A stretch of 64,000 nucleotides of DNA, from assembly GCA_947502505.1 (NCBI GenBank), contig CANNAE010000006.1:186001-250000 (forward strand). Direction: 5' to 3'. Below the pieces are notes generated by a model that saw nothing but the letters and a program-made list of their open reading frames with translations, ran no database searches and was not told the origin of the DNA. Shown piece after piece: positions 34,027 through 42,227 of the stretch. The stretch comes from an uncultured Planococcus sp. Its GTDB lineage: Bacteria; Bacillota; Bacilli; Bacillales_A; Planococcaceae. Position 1 is the stretch's first letter. Each line of letters begins with the position of its first letter. A program made the translations under genes and the position numbers.

Positions 34027-34063
34027 ACAGAAGTTGTTGCGAAAAAAGGGAGGTTGCTTTTCC

Positions 34064-34927
34064 ATGAAAGATCTTCAGTTGAAAAATATCTTTTTTATTC
34101 TTCTCGGCTCCGCTATTTATAGTTTCGGCTTTGTTCATTTCAATATCCAAAACGAGCTCGGGGAAGGTGGTTTCGCAGGACTCACATTGATCCTTTATTT
34201 CCTCTGGAACTGGGACCCTGCATTGATGAACCTCTTGCTGAACATCCCCTTATTCTTTATCGGCTGGAAGCTGCTCGGGCGCAAAGTCTTCCTTTATACG
34301 ATCATCGGCACGGTCGCCGTGTCCGCCTTTTTGAAGATCTTCCTTATTTACGAAGTCCAAATTCCGTTGCGCGATGATTTATTCCTTGCCGCGTTGTTCG
34401 CCGGCGTCTTTGTCGGTGTCGGGCTTGGCATCATTTTTCGCTACGGGGGGACGACAGGCGGAGTGGATATCATCGCCAGGCTGGTACAGAAATACTTCGG
34501 CTGGAGCATGGGCAAGACGATGTTCTTATTCGACGCATTGGTCATCATGCTGTCATGGCTGACCTTCCTTGATTACCGGTCCATGATGTATACACTGGTC
34601 GCTGTATTCGTCGGCGCGCGCGTCATTGATTTCGTCCAGGAAGGGGCATATTCCGGGCGCGGCGCCTTGATCATCTCCAATTCGCAAGAGGAAATCGCGA
34701 GCCGCATCGCAATCGAAATGGACCGCGGCATTACGATTCTTCGCGGCTATGGCCATTTCACCAAAGAAGAGCGCGAAGTGTTGTATTGCGTCGTGGCGCG
34801 CAATGAACTCGTGCGGCTGAAGAACATCGTCAATTCAGTCGACCCACACGCTTTTGTGTCATTGATCGAAGTGCACGATGTCATGGGTGAAGGGTTCACG
34901 CTCGACGAACAAAAACAACCGCTGTAA
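34064..34927 (+). CDS. YitT family membrane protein (YpjC-like)
   Basis: A 287-residue integral membrane protein of the YitT family: about five to six transmembrane helices in residues 8-175, including the family-typical GEGGFAGL and YGGTTGGVDIIARL segments, then a soluble DUF2179 domain (GRGALIISN through FVSLIEVHDVMGEGF). Transport substrate unknown. GGGAGG precedes the ATG; upstream codons of the open frame are not used. It lies where ypjC lies in B. subtilis but reads in the opposite direction to its neighbours, with its own promoter and terminator. Confidence 0.9.
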   Translation: MKDLQLKNIFFILLGSAIYSFGFVHFNIQNELGEGGFAGLTLILYFLWNWDPALMNLLLNIPLFFIGWKLLGRKVFLYTIIGTVAVSAFLKIFLIYEVQIPLRDDLFLAALFAGVFVGVGLGIIFRYGGTTGGVDIIARLVQKYFGWSMGKTMFLFDALVIMLSWLTFLDYRSMMYTLVAVFVGARVIDFVQEGAYSGRGALIISNSQEEIASRIAIEMDRGITILRGYGHFTKEEREVLYCVVARNELVRLKNIVNSVDPHAFVSLIEVHDVMGEGFTLDEQKQPL

Positions 34928-34936
34928 CACATATAA

Positions 34937-34978
34937 AAAACGGGTGGGAAAAGCAAATGCTTTTCCCACCCGTTTTGT
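34937..34978. terminator. Bidirectional terminator
   Basis: AAAACGGGTGGGAAAAGCA pairs with TGCTTTTCCCACCCGTTTT around a two-base centre. T-runs follow on both strands (CGTTTTGTTT on plus, CGTTTTTTATATG on minus), serving the convergent YitT and metallopeptidase genes. Confidence 0.93.
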
Positions 34979-34981
34979 TTG

Positions 34982-35665
34982 TTATGAACGATCCATGCTT
35001 GTGTAAATCAATACCAGACGAGCCAGTTCAATCACGGCTACAGCTGTCGCTGCCACATAAGTCATGGCCGCTGCATTCAACACTTTTTTCGCGTGTCGTT
35101 CTTCATCGTTGCGGATGACGTTATGCGATAACAGCTGGTCCATCGCGCGGTTCGAAGCGTTGAACTCGACCGGCAAGGTGACCAATTGGAACAATACGCC
35201 GACCGCTAATAGCGCGATCCCGATCAATAAGGCGCCGCTCATACCGGAGAAAATACCGATCATGATGAATACCCAAGACATGTTCGAGGAAATATTGACC
35301 ATCGGCACAAGGCGATGGCGGAAACGCAAGAACGAATAATCCGTCGCGTCCTGAATGGCATGCCCTACTTCGTGTGCTGCGACCGCAGTACCGGCTACCG
35401 ATGGTTCGTGGTAGTTATGGCTGCTAAGTGCCACCGTTTTAGTCATCGGGTTGTAATGGTCGCTCAGCATGCCGCGGCTTTCAACGACCTTGACATTGCT
35501 CAAGCCATTTTGGTCCAAGATGATGCGAGCCACTTCGGCCCCTGTATGGCCGGAAGTCGACCGGACTTTGGAATATTTTTTATATGTGCTTTTTAGTTTC
35601 ATTTGAGCCCAAATCGGCACAATCAACAAGACGATAAAATAAATTATATAGCCGCCCAATCCCAT
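34982..35665 (-). CDS. YugP-type zinc metallopeptidase, membrane bound
   Basis: A 227-residue membrane metallopeptidase with an N-terminal helix (GYIIYFIVLLIVPIW), the zinc motif AAHEVGHAIQDA, two central helices (about 130-170) and a C-terminal helix. It belongs to the neutral zinc metallopeptidase (YugP) family; its substrate is unknown. The ATG at 35665 is chosen; GAGGTTGAT lies about six to twelve bases before it. A TTG at 35677 abuts the ribosome site and is less likely. It takes the place between ypjA and ypjC, where B. subtilis has ypjB. Confidence 0.88.
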   Translation of the reverse strand: MGLGGYIIYFIVLLIVPIWAQMKLKSTYKKYSKVRSTSGHTGAEVARIILDQNGLSNVKVVESRGMLSDHYNPMTKTVALSSHNYHEPSVAGTAVAAHEVGHAIQDATDYSFLRFRHRLVPMVNISSNMSWVFIMIGIFSGMSGALLIGIALLAVGVLFQLVTLPVEFNASNRAMDQLLSHNVIRNDEERHAKKVLNAAAMTYVAATAVAVIELARLVLIYTSMDRS

Positions 35666-35728
35666 TTTAATGATCAACCTCTCTTTGTGTTTCTATATGT
35701 CTATTTTACTTGTTTTTCTGACTTTTGG

Positions 35729-36337
35729 TCAACTGATACGGCGCGGCGCCAGGTGGCGGTTTTGTGACGCCGTAAACCAGGCGAACGCGATGCAGGCAAT
35801 CGACAGCCAGAACGTGAAATACCCGATTGCCGCACTGAATTCACTTAAACTCGAATAAATGGGCATTTGCCCGAACACATAATCGATGACATCGTTATGC
35901 AAAGTCCAAACCGCCGTCAGTGCGACCGAAATATAGCCAAAGCGGTAATGCTCGAAATAAAGCACGGCTTGCAGTGCCATGGCGAAATGCGACAACACGA
36001 GCATCCAACCGAGCCAGCCGATGGATCCGGTTTGCAAGAGCGTCAATAAATTCATGACCACCGCCCATAGACCGTATTTGATCAATGTGACAAAAGCGAG
36101 TGCTTCGATCAAGGGGCTGTGCTTGCCGATAAGCCAAAGGCCGAGCACTATCGTAAAGAATAGGCTGGCCGTTGGGCTATCCGGCACGAAGATGAGAAAT
36201 ATCGGTTCGGTGATGCGCAGTTGCCAGCCGTACCATATGTATCCATAGATCGTTCCCCCTAAATTGACGAAGAACAAAAGCAATAAAAACGGACGGAACA
36301 TTAGCCATGCCGAGATTTTCGCTGTCAATTCCACCAT
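35729..36337 (-). CDS. ypjA: YpjA family membrane protein (DUF1405)
   Basis: A 202-residue polytopic membrane protein with about six hydrophobic segments and the family-typical N-terminus FRPFLLLLFFVNLGGTIYGYIWYG and central HNDVIDYVFG. Function unknown. It follows qcrC as in B. subtilis but is separated from it by a terminator, so linkage to the respiratory complex is positional. AAAGGAAG precedes the ATG. Confidence 0.88.
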   Translation of the reverse strand: MVELTAKISAWLMFRPFLLLLFFVNLGGTIYGYIWYGWQLRITEPIFLIFVPDSPTASLFFTIVLGLWLIGKHSPLIEALAFVTLIKYGLWAVVMNLLTLLQTGSIGWLGWMLVLSHFAMALQAVLYFEHYRFGYISVALTAVWTLHNDVIDYVFGQMPIYSSLSEFSAAIGYFTFWLSIACIAFAWFTASQNRHLAPRRIS

Positions 36338-36358
36338 CCAATCTTCCTTTCCTGTGCA

Positions 36359-36384
36359 GAAAAAAAGAGCCGGTTTCCCGGCTC
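36359..36384 (-). terminator. Terminator of qcrABC
   Basis: The minus strand has GAGCCGG-GAAA-CCGGCTC followed by TTTTTTT, directly after the qcrC stop. Confidence 0.93.
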
Positions 36385-36397
36385 TTTTCCTGTAAGT

Positions 36398-37180
36398 TTA
36401 TTCAGCTTCAAGTCCAGCGATGAACTCTGTCATGACTTGAAGATCTTCTTCTGAACCGTCCCAAGAAGGCGGCATCAATTGAGTGCCTCCATCTTCGATA
36501 CCATTCACAGCGATTTCAGCGATTTCTTCAGCTGACAAGCCCGTTCCGATCAAGCTCGGTCCGACTGCCCCTTCCAAGTTGTCGCCGTGGCAGCTGATGC
36601 AGGCGGCGCCTGAATAGATTTCATATCCAGGGTCTGCTGTATCAATTTCCACTTCTTCCGTGATTTCACCTTGGCGTGCCGCTGCTTCCCAGTCATGGTT
36701 AGCGACAGATTCCCACGTCAAGAAGATAATGGATGCGATTGCCAAAAGCATAAAGCCTGTTGGCAATGGGCGTTTCGACGGGCGGCGTTCCGGTCCACGG
36801 TCAAGGAACGGTGCAAGCATCAAAGCACCGAACGCAAGGCCCGGAATGATGATTGCGCCGACGATGTTGAATGGACCCGAAGCAAATTCATATTTCAATA
36901 ATTGGTATAAGAACAAGAAATACCAGTCTGGCAAAGGAATATATGCCGTGTCTGTCGGATCAGCCTGGCCTTCAAGAGGCGAAGGGTGGGCGACAGTCAA
37001 GAGCAAATACCCGATTAGGAAGACAGAACCGATCATCCATTCCTTTAGAAGGAAGTTCGGCCAAAAGGCTTCTGTTTTGCCAGGATATTCGGAGTAATCT
37101 TTCGGGATATTCGGCTTCCGAAACTCTTTGCTCGGAACACGTGAATCCCCTACAAATTTCATCCCTTTTCCGCGATGCAT
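36398..37180 (-). CDS. qcrC: Menaquinol:cytochrome c reductase, cytochrome b/c subunit
   Basis: A 260-residue subunit that fuses the C-terminal part of cytochrome b (three hydrophobic helices, residues about 45-160, with the IPLPDWYFLFLYQLLKYE quinol-site segment) to a cytochrome c domain with heme motif CISCH and a distal methionine in LMPPSW. It passes electrons from the Rieske centre to cytochrome c or the oxidase. GGAGG is seven bases from the ATG. Third gene of qcrABC. Confidence 0.97.
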   Translation of the reverse strand: MHRGKGMKFVGDSRVPSKEFRKPNIPKDYSEYPGKTEAFWPNFLLKEWMIGSVFLIGYLLLTVAHPSPLEGQADPTDTAYIPLPDWYFLFLYQLLKYEFASGPFNIVGAIIIPGLAFGALMLAPFLDRGPERRPSKRPLPTGFMLLAIASIIFLTWESVANHDWEAAARQGEITEEVEIDTADPGYEIYSGAACISCHGDNLEGAVGPSLIGTGLSAEEIAEIAVNGIEDGGTQLMPPSWDGSEEDLQVMTEFIAGLEAE

Positions 37181-37216
37181 AGTGTCCCCTCCTTAAAATC
37201 CTTGGTCAAGGATGAA

Positions 37217-37891
37217 TTACAATGGTCCTGAAATACCTTGTCTTCTGATCATGATAAAGTGTGCTGCGAGCAACCCAAGCAAAGCAGCAGGCAAGAAGAA
37301 GACGTGGATCGCGAAGAAGCGTGTCAAAGTTTGTGCCCCGAGAATCGTTGAATCCCCTGCAAGCAAAATTTTGATCGTATCGCCGATCACTGGTACAGAA
37401 GCTGCAATTTCGATCCCAACTTTTGTTGCGAACAATGCTTTCATATCCCATGGAAGCAAGTAACCTGTGAAAGATAGGCCGAGGATTACGCCAAATAGCA
37501 TAACGCCGACTACCCAGTTAAGCTCACGAGGTTTTTTATAAGACCCTGTGAAGAATACACGCAGCGTATGAAGGAAAATCATAACTACTACTAAAGAAGC
37601 TCCCCAGTGGTGCATCCCGCGCACGATTTCCCCAAAAGCGACTTCATTCTGGAGATAATAAACCGACTGCCAAGCATTTTCAATATCCGGCACGTAATAC
37701 ATCGTAAGGAACATGCCAGATAGGATTTGGATGACTGTGATAAAGAATGTCAGTCCTCCGAAACAATAGACAAATGCTGAAAAGTGGTGTGCGGGGTTAA
37801 CGTGTTCCGGTACTTCATGGTCTGCAATATCGCGCCAGATCGGCGTGATGTCCAATCGCTCATCTACCCAATCATATAACTTGTTTAGCAC
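37217..37891 (-). CDS. qcrB: Menaquinol:cytochrome c reductase, cytochrome b subunit
   Basis: A 224-residue cytochrome b6-type subunit with four membrane helices. Heme ligand histidines are in HHFSAFVYCFGG, MHHWGASLV and the later FFAIHVFFLPA; residue C43 in the second segment fits the extra covalent heme known for b6-type proteins in Bacillus, though this is inferred. It starts with GTG, with AGGGGGT nine bases upstream. Menaquinol is oxidised here with proton release outside. Confidence 0.97.
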   Translation of the reverse strand: MLNKLYDWVDERLDITPIWRDIADHEVPEHVNPAHHFSAFVYCFGGLTFFITVIQILSGMFLTMYYVPDIENAWQSVYYLQNEVAFGEIVRGMHHWGASLVVVMIFLHTLRVFFTGSYKKPRELNWVVGVMLFGVILGLSFTGYLLPWDMKALFATKVGIEIAASVPVIGDTIKILLAGDSTILGAQTLTRFFAIHVFFLPAALLGLLAAHFIMIRRQGISGPL

Positions 37892-37912
37892 TGGTGTCGT
37901 ACCCCCTAACTA

Positions 37913-38416
37913 TTAAACTAAAGTGTTTTCTCTTACTGCTCCAATGGCTACAAAGCCATCTTGTTCTTGAACTTGATACTCATCAAGAGGTCCGAGTGGC
38001 GGTGTACCTGCGATGTTTTGGCCATTCTTTTCATAGCGGCCGGCGTGGCAAGGGCAGAAGAACTGTGTTGGGTTTTCTGGATCCCCTCCCCAGTTGACTG
38101 TGCATCCCAAGTGTTTGCAGACAGGTGAAAGTGCGATTAGTTTGTCGCCTTCCTTGTAAACCCATGCGGAATTCGTGACTTCAGATGTATACCATGCGTC
38201 TACTTGTTCAAATGTAAAGTCGACACGTACAGGCTCTTCTGTGATATCGGCAACAGCTTGGTCGGTCAATACATAATCACCGGCGTCCTGTTGCTGCAGA
38301 ATTGGATCGACTGCAAAACGAACCATCGGCATTAGCATCCCTGCTGCCATGAAACCACCTACACCAGTCAGTGTGTAACCTAAAAATTGGCGTCGTGATA
38401 CACGATTATTACTCAT
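37913..38416 (-). CDS. qcrA: Menaquinol:cytochrome c reductase, Rieske iron-sulfur subunit
   Basis: A 167-residue Rieske protein, the same length as I recall for B. subtilis QcrA. The N-terminus has a Tat signal-anchor (SRRQFLGYTLTGVGGFMAAG). The 2Fe-2S cluster binding motifs are CKHLGC and CPCHAGRY. It takes electrons from menaquinol at the outer membrane face. The ATG at 38416 follows GAGGGGGG; a 16-codon upstream extension lacks a Tat-compatible start and is discarded. First gene of the operon. Confidence 0.97.
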   Translation of the reverse strand: MSNNRVSRRQFLGYTLTGVGGFMAAGMLMPMVRFAVDPILQQQDAGDYVLTDQAVADITEEPVRVDFTFEQVDAWYTSEVTNSAWVYKEGDKLIALSPVCKHLGCTVNWGGDPENPTQFFCPCHAGRYEKNGQNIAGTPPLGPLDEYQVQEQDGFVAIGAVRENTLV

Positions 38417-38490
38417 TCTTTTCCCCCCTCTAACATTCAAGGTCAGTCCAAAGGACATACTCATTCAAATATAATTACTAGGACAACCTA

Positions 38491-38519
38491 ATGATATATC
38501 AATCAAAACTTAAGGTCAA
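38491..38519 (-). promoter_or_regulatory. Sigma-A promoter of qcrABC
   Basis: The minus strand has TTGACC, a 17-base spacer and TATCAT, about 75 bases before qcrA. The predicted start site falls in TTAGGTTGTCCTAG, a short inverted repeat (TAGG-TTGT-CCTA) that could be an operator. Confidence 0.78.
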
Positions 38520-38556
38520 TATTGCATTCCGTCTATTGGTCCAGTTTGTGAACATT

Positions 38557-39009
38557 TCATGAATGATGTGTCCATTCCTTCGTAAACAGTGGCAGCACTT
38601 GCCGCAGCTGGTCTTCCATGACTGATTTCTTGAAGGATTGGTCCATATCCCCCGTCGGAATGGCCGGCAGCCACAAAACATTTTCCAGTTCTTCGACAGA
38701 GCGCCATTTCGGGTCGGTCGTCAAGTAGAAAATATGCTTAAAGCCTGTTTCCGACAGCTCTTTTTTCAATTGTTCGCCCAGTTCTGCGCGGTCGGCGGCG
38801 CGGACGTAAGAAATAGGCGGAAGCAAAAGAATCCGCCCTTTGAATTGCTTTTCCAATATAACAGTTAAGGATTGTAAATATTCGGATGCCTCGGCGCTCG
38901 CTTTCATGCCAGCGTCAGTCAGGTCCAACTCGATCAACGGGACGACCGCTGTGTCGACGTAATCTTTTTGGCCTGCATATAGATCGATGTCTTTGCTGTT
39001 AAAATGCAT
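38557..39009 (-). CDS. ypiF: YpiF family protein (DUF2487)
   Basis: A 150-residue protein starting MHFNSKDIDLY, matching the YpiF N-terminus. It looks like a small alpha/beta fold with the segment GRILLLPPISYVR. Function unknown. The upstream GTG at 39021 abuts the ribosome site and is less likely. Its start overlaps the region just after the ypiB stop, so it is in the ypiA-ypiB-ypiF group upstream of the qcr promoter. Confidence 0.85.
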   Translation of the reverse strand: MHFNSKDIDLYAGQKDYVDTAVVPLIELDLTDAGMKASAEASEYLQSLTVILEKQFKGRILLLPPISYVRAADRAELGEQLKKELSETGFKHIFYLTTDPKWRSVEELENVLWLPAIPTGDMDQSFKKSVMEDQLRQVLPLFTKEWTHHS

Positions 39010-39013
39010 GTGT

Positions 39014-39577
39014 TCAGTCACTCTCCATTTTTTTGGCCGATTTCACAACGGACAGCAAGGCAGACAATTCGTAGAATCGCTCCTTATCGCCTGCATCCAA
39101 TGCTTCATCGATTTTTTTGAGGATCGTTTCTTCCTGGTAAGACGATAGGCTTTCGTTCAATACCTGTTCGGCCAGCAGGCGGTCCTGTTCGCTGACCGCT
39201 GCCCCTTTTGGCATATGCGGGTTTTCTTCCAGCACTGCCAGATAAAGCGGCGCCGGCGGGATGCTCGGGAAGTTCAGTTGGATATACAAAGGCTCATCTG
39301 GATGAAGCCTAAGGTCGTGGAAAGACTTTTCGGCATCGGCAGTCATCAACTTGCCTTTATAGAATTGGAACGGGATTTGCTTGGATTCAGTCGTCGACAT
39401 GACCATGGCACGGGGACAATAATGCGCTTCTTCCACGAAATGCGTTTTCTCCAGCAATTCATCATTGCTCAACAAATAATTGAGAATCCAGATGCATTCA
39501 CGTCTTTTCATCTTATAAGATCCGAGGAACCAGCGGACAAATTGTTTTTTCTCCCCTACAGAAACAGATGCAGTCAT
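39014..39577 (-). CDS. ypiB: YpiB, UPF0302 family protein with IDEAL domain
   Basis: A 187-residue protein. The main body is the UPF0302 domain (KKQFVRWFLGSYKMKRRECIWILNYL as seen in 15-40), and the C-terminus carries an IDEAL domain (ILKKIDEALDAGDKERFYEL). Its exact function is unknown to me; IDEAL domains are protein-interaction motifs. The ATG at 39577 follows GGGGGAG; six earlier codons are discounted. It begins 14 bases after ypiA. Confidence 0.88.
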   Translation of the reverse strand: MTASVSVGEKKQFVRWFLGSYKMKRRECIWILNYLLSNDELLEKTHFVEEAHYCPRAMVMSTTESKQIPFQFYKGKLMTADAEKSFHDLRLHPDEPLYIQLNFPSIPPAPLYLAVLEENPHMPKGAAVSEQDRLLAEQVLNESLSSYQEETILKKIDEALDAGDKERFYELSALLSVVKSAKKMESD

Positions 39578-39591
39578 ATCGTCTCCCCCTT

Positions 39592-40845
39592 TCATTCAAA
39601 CGATTGCAGCCAATCGAACCATTGTGGGTTTTCGGGCTCCAGCGCTTGAAGTTGTTTAATTATTTCGAGAGCGCGGTCGCGTTTCCCTTCCTCCACTAAA
39701 AATAAGGCGAAGGACTCGAGGAACTCGGGATCATCGGAAAATGCCGGATAGGCCTTATCGTAATATTCCAAAGCTTTGCCGAACTGTTCTGTCCGGTCAT
39801 ACGCTTTTGCAATCATCGGATACAAAGCATGCCAGTCATTGCCGCTTTCGACAGCCATGGAGGCGAGTTCGAGCAGCTCCTCGTCACGCTCTTCTGCATG
39901 GAAATAAGAAATTAAGGCATACAAGGCTTCCATGTATTCGGGATCGAGTGCGATGGCCTGGCGCAGCATCTCCACGCCTTCCTCCCCTTTGCCGAGTTTC
40001 AGCGCGAGTTTCCCTGCGAACAAATACAGCTCTTTATCGAATTCATCGCGCACGAGCCCTTCTTTGATGGCGTCATAAGCACGCTTGTAATCTTCCATCA
40101 TATTGAAGCATTGCGCTTTCAATAGATAAGCGGAAAAATAATCGGGATCGGCTGCCAACAGCTCATCCAGCCGCTTCACCGATAATTCGTATTGCTTCGC
40201 CTGAAAAGCGGCAAATGCAGCGCCGAACAAAACATCCGGCTGCGCTTCATCTTCGAGTGCGCGTTCATAATAAGGCAAAGCTTCCTCATAAGCCGCACCC
40301 GCGCTGTAGACTTCAGCCAAACGCTCGCTCAAATTGACGCCGTCGATTTTAACATTGCGGCTTTCCAATTCCTGATAGATGCGCGCCGATTCCAAATAAC
40401 GCCCGGAATCGAGCAATAGTTCCGCTTTTGCCTGCTGGAGGAGCGGTTCATCAGGCATGAGCCCGATTGCTTCGTCCAAGCGCAATTCCGCTGCCTCTAG
40501 AAGCCCTTGCAGCTGGAACAGGTCCGCTAATGTGACCAGCGCCTGAGGATACAGTTCATCGTCTTTCGGGATTGCCATCAATTCATTGAGCGCTTCATCT
40601 TCACGGTCGGCATCAATCAGCAATTTCGAACGGTCGACGCGCAGTTGCGCTTCTTCCGGAAACATATACTGAAGGTGCTCCACCACGCGGAGCGCTTCTT
40701 CGATAAAGCCGATTTCCTGCAGCCATTCCATGACCGCATATTGTTCATCGGGATCGCCTTTTAGCAAATATTGTTCGAGCAATGTATCAAGTGCCGCCGT
40801 ATCTCCAGCCTGCACCGCTTCTTGGATATTTTGTAAAGTTGCCAT
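39592..40845 (-). CDS. ypiA: YpiA tetratricopeptide-repeat protein
   Basis: A 417-residue protein made almost wholly of TPR-like helical pairs (for example SARIYQELESRN, ALPYYERALEDEAQPDVLFGAA, ALEYYDKAYPAFSD), very acidic. It probably acts as a protein-binding scaffold; the partner is unknown. The ATG at 40845 has AGGTG six bases upstream; two earlier starts lie in or before the ribosome site. It sits between aroA and ypiB as in B. subtilis. Confidence 0.9.
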   Translation of the reverse strand: MATLQNIQEAVQAGDTAALDTLLEQYLLKGDPDEQYAVMEWLQEIGFIEEALRVVEHLQYMFPEEAQLRVDRSKLLIDADREDEALNELMAIPKDDELYPQALVTLADLFQLQGLLEAAELRLDEAIGLMPDEPLLQQAKAELLLDSGRYLESARIYQELESRNVKIDGVNLSERLAEVYSAGAAYEEALPYYERALEDEAQPDVLFGAAFAAFQAKQYELSVKRLDELLAADPDYFSAYLLKAQCFNMMEDYKRAYDAIKEGLVRDEFDKELYLFAGKLALKLGKGEEGVEMLRQAIALDPEYMEALYALISYFHAEERDEELLELASMAVESGNDWHALYPMIAKAYDRTEQFGKALEYYDKAYPAFSDDPEFLESFALFLVEEGKRDRALEIIKQLQALEPENPQWFDWLQSFE

Positions 40846-40904
40846 TTGCATCACCTATTCCTTGCAGTTATATAGTTATCGTACACGAAACCATCATCCT
40901 AGCA

Positions 40905-40931
40905 TAATAAAAACTCCCCCGAAGGAGAGTT
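40905..40931 (-). terminator. Terminator of the aro operon
   Basis: The minus strand has AACTCTCC-TTCG-GGGGAGTT, then TTTATTATG, beginning at the aroA stop codon. It ends the aroC-aroB-aroH-tyrA-aroA transcript. Confidence 0.9.
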
Positions 40932-42213
40932 ATTGTGTCAGCTTATCCAGATGTTCAAAAAAGTTCGGGTAAGAGATCGAAATGCAGCCCGGCTCATCAA
41001 TCGTCACAGGGCCGTCTGCAATCAATGCAGCGACGGCGGCCATCATGCCAAGGCGGTGGTCGCCGTAGCTAGCCAGTGCAGCGCCAGATAACGGAGTCGG
41101 ACCTTGTATGACCATCCCGTCTTCTGTCGCTTCGATATTGGCGCCGAGTTTCTTCAACTCGGTGACAACCGCTTGGATGCGGTCAGTTTCCTTCACACGC
41201 AATTCTTCTGCATCGCGGATGACGGTCTTTCCTTGTGCTTGTGTCGCCACAAGCGCAATCAACGGAATCTCGTCGATTAATCTCGGGATCAAGTCCCCGC
41301 CGATTTCCGTCCCGGCCAAGTGAGTGCTGCGGACCGTCAAATCGGCAGCTTGCTCCCCAGTGGATTTATGGCCGCTTGCCTGGATGTCCGCCCCCATCGA
41401 TTCGAACACATCGAGCAAGCCCGTACGCGTCGGGTTGATGCCGACGTTTTCCAGTGTGACTTCGCTTCCTTCCGCGATAAGTGCGGCGCCGATCAAAAAG
41501 GCAGCAGAGGAAATATCACCAGGCACCTGGACATGCGCAGCACGCAGTTCCTGTCCGCCGCTCAATGAAATGACGTCTCCATCGCGCGAGATATCCGCCC
41601 CGAAATGCTTGAGCATGATTTCCGTATGGTCACGCGAAGGCACCGGTTCATGGACAGTCGTCGTCCCTTGCGCAGATAGTCCTGCGAGCAGCACCGCCGA
41701 CTTTACTTGCGCGCTCGCGACGGGCATCGTGTAATTGATGGCCTGAAGCTGGGTGCCTTGCACGGCAAGCGGCGTGTAATGGCCGTTTGCGCGCCCGCGG
41801 ATGTCCGCGCCCATCAAGCGCAATGGTTCAACGATGCGCTTCATCGGGCGGCGTGCGATCGATTCATCGCCCGCCACGACCGAATGAAAGTCAGTGCCCG
41901 CGAGCAAGCCGAGCATCAAGCGCGTCGTCGTGCCGGAATTTCCGGTATCCAGTACGGCATCGGGCTCTTTCCAGGCTTTCCTGCCCCCACTCTCCACCGT
42001 AACGTGTTCACCGTCTATTTGAATATCAATTCCGAGTGAACGAAAACAGCTGATGGTGCTCAGGCAGTCATCGCCCATCAAAAAGCCTTCAATGGTTGTC
42101 GTCCCCTGTGCCAGTGCGCCGAACATGATGGCACGGTGTGAAATGGACTTGTCCCCAGGCACTTGGACACTGCCCGTTAAAGCCGGTTTTGCGTAGCTGA
42201 TCGTTTTAGTCAT
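40930..42213 (-). CDS. aroA: 3-phosphoshikimate 1-carboxyvinyltransferase (EPSP synthase)
   Basis: A 427-residue enzyme (called aroE in B. subtilis) that joins shikimate-3-phosphate and PEP. Motifs are VPGDKSISHRAIMFGAL, LDTGNSGTTTRLMLGLL, and DYGDHRLGMM-like SYGDHRLGMMAA. The loop LDTGNSGTTTRL lies in the part that separates glyphosate-tolerant class II from class I forms, but class is not decided here. The ATG at 42213 is nine bases from AAAGGA. Last gene of the operon. Confidence 0.96.
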   Translation of the reverse strand: MTKTISYAKPALTGSVQVPGDKSISHRAIMFGALAQGTTTIEGFLMGDDCLSTISCFRSLGIDIQIDGEHVTVESGGRKAWKEPDAVLDTGNSGTTTRLMLGLLAGTDFHSVVAGDESIARRPMKRIVEPLRLMGADIRGRANGHYTPLAVQGTQLQAINYTMPVASAQVKSAVLLAGLSAQGTTTVHEPVPSRDHTEIMLKHFGADISRDGDVISLSGGQELRAAHVQVPGDISSAAFLIGAALIAEGSEVTLENVGINPTRTGLLDVFESMGADIQASGHKSTGEQAADLTVRSTHLAGTEIGGDLIPRLIDEIPLIALVATQAQGKTVIRDAEELRVKETDRIQAVVTELKKLGANIEATEDGMVIQGPTPLSGAALASYGDHRLGMMAAVAALIADGPVTIDEPGCISISYPNFFEHLDKLTQ

Positions 42214-42227
42214 GAATGTCATTCCTT

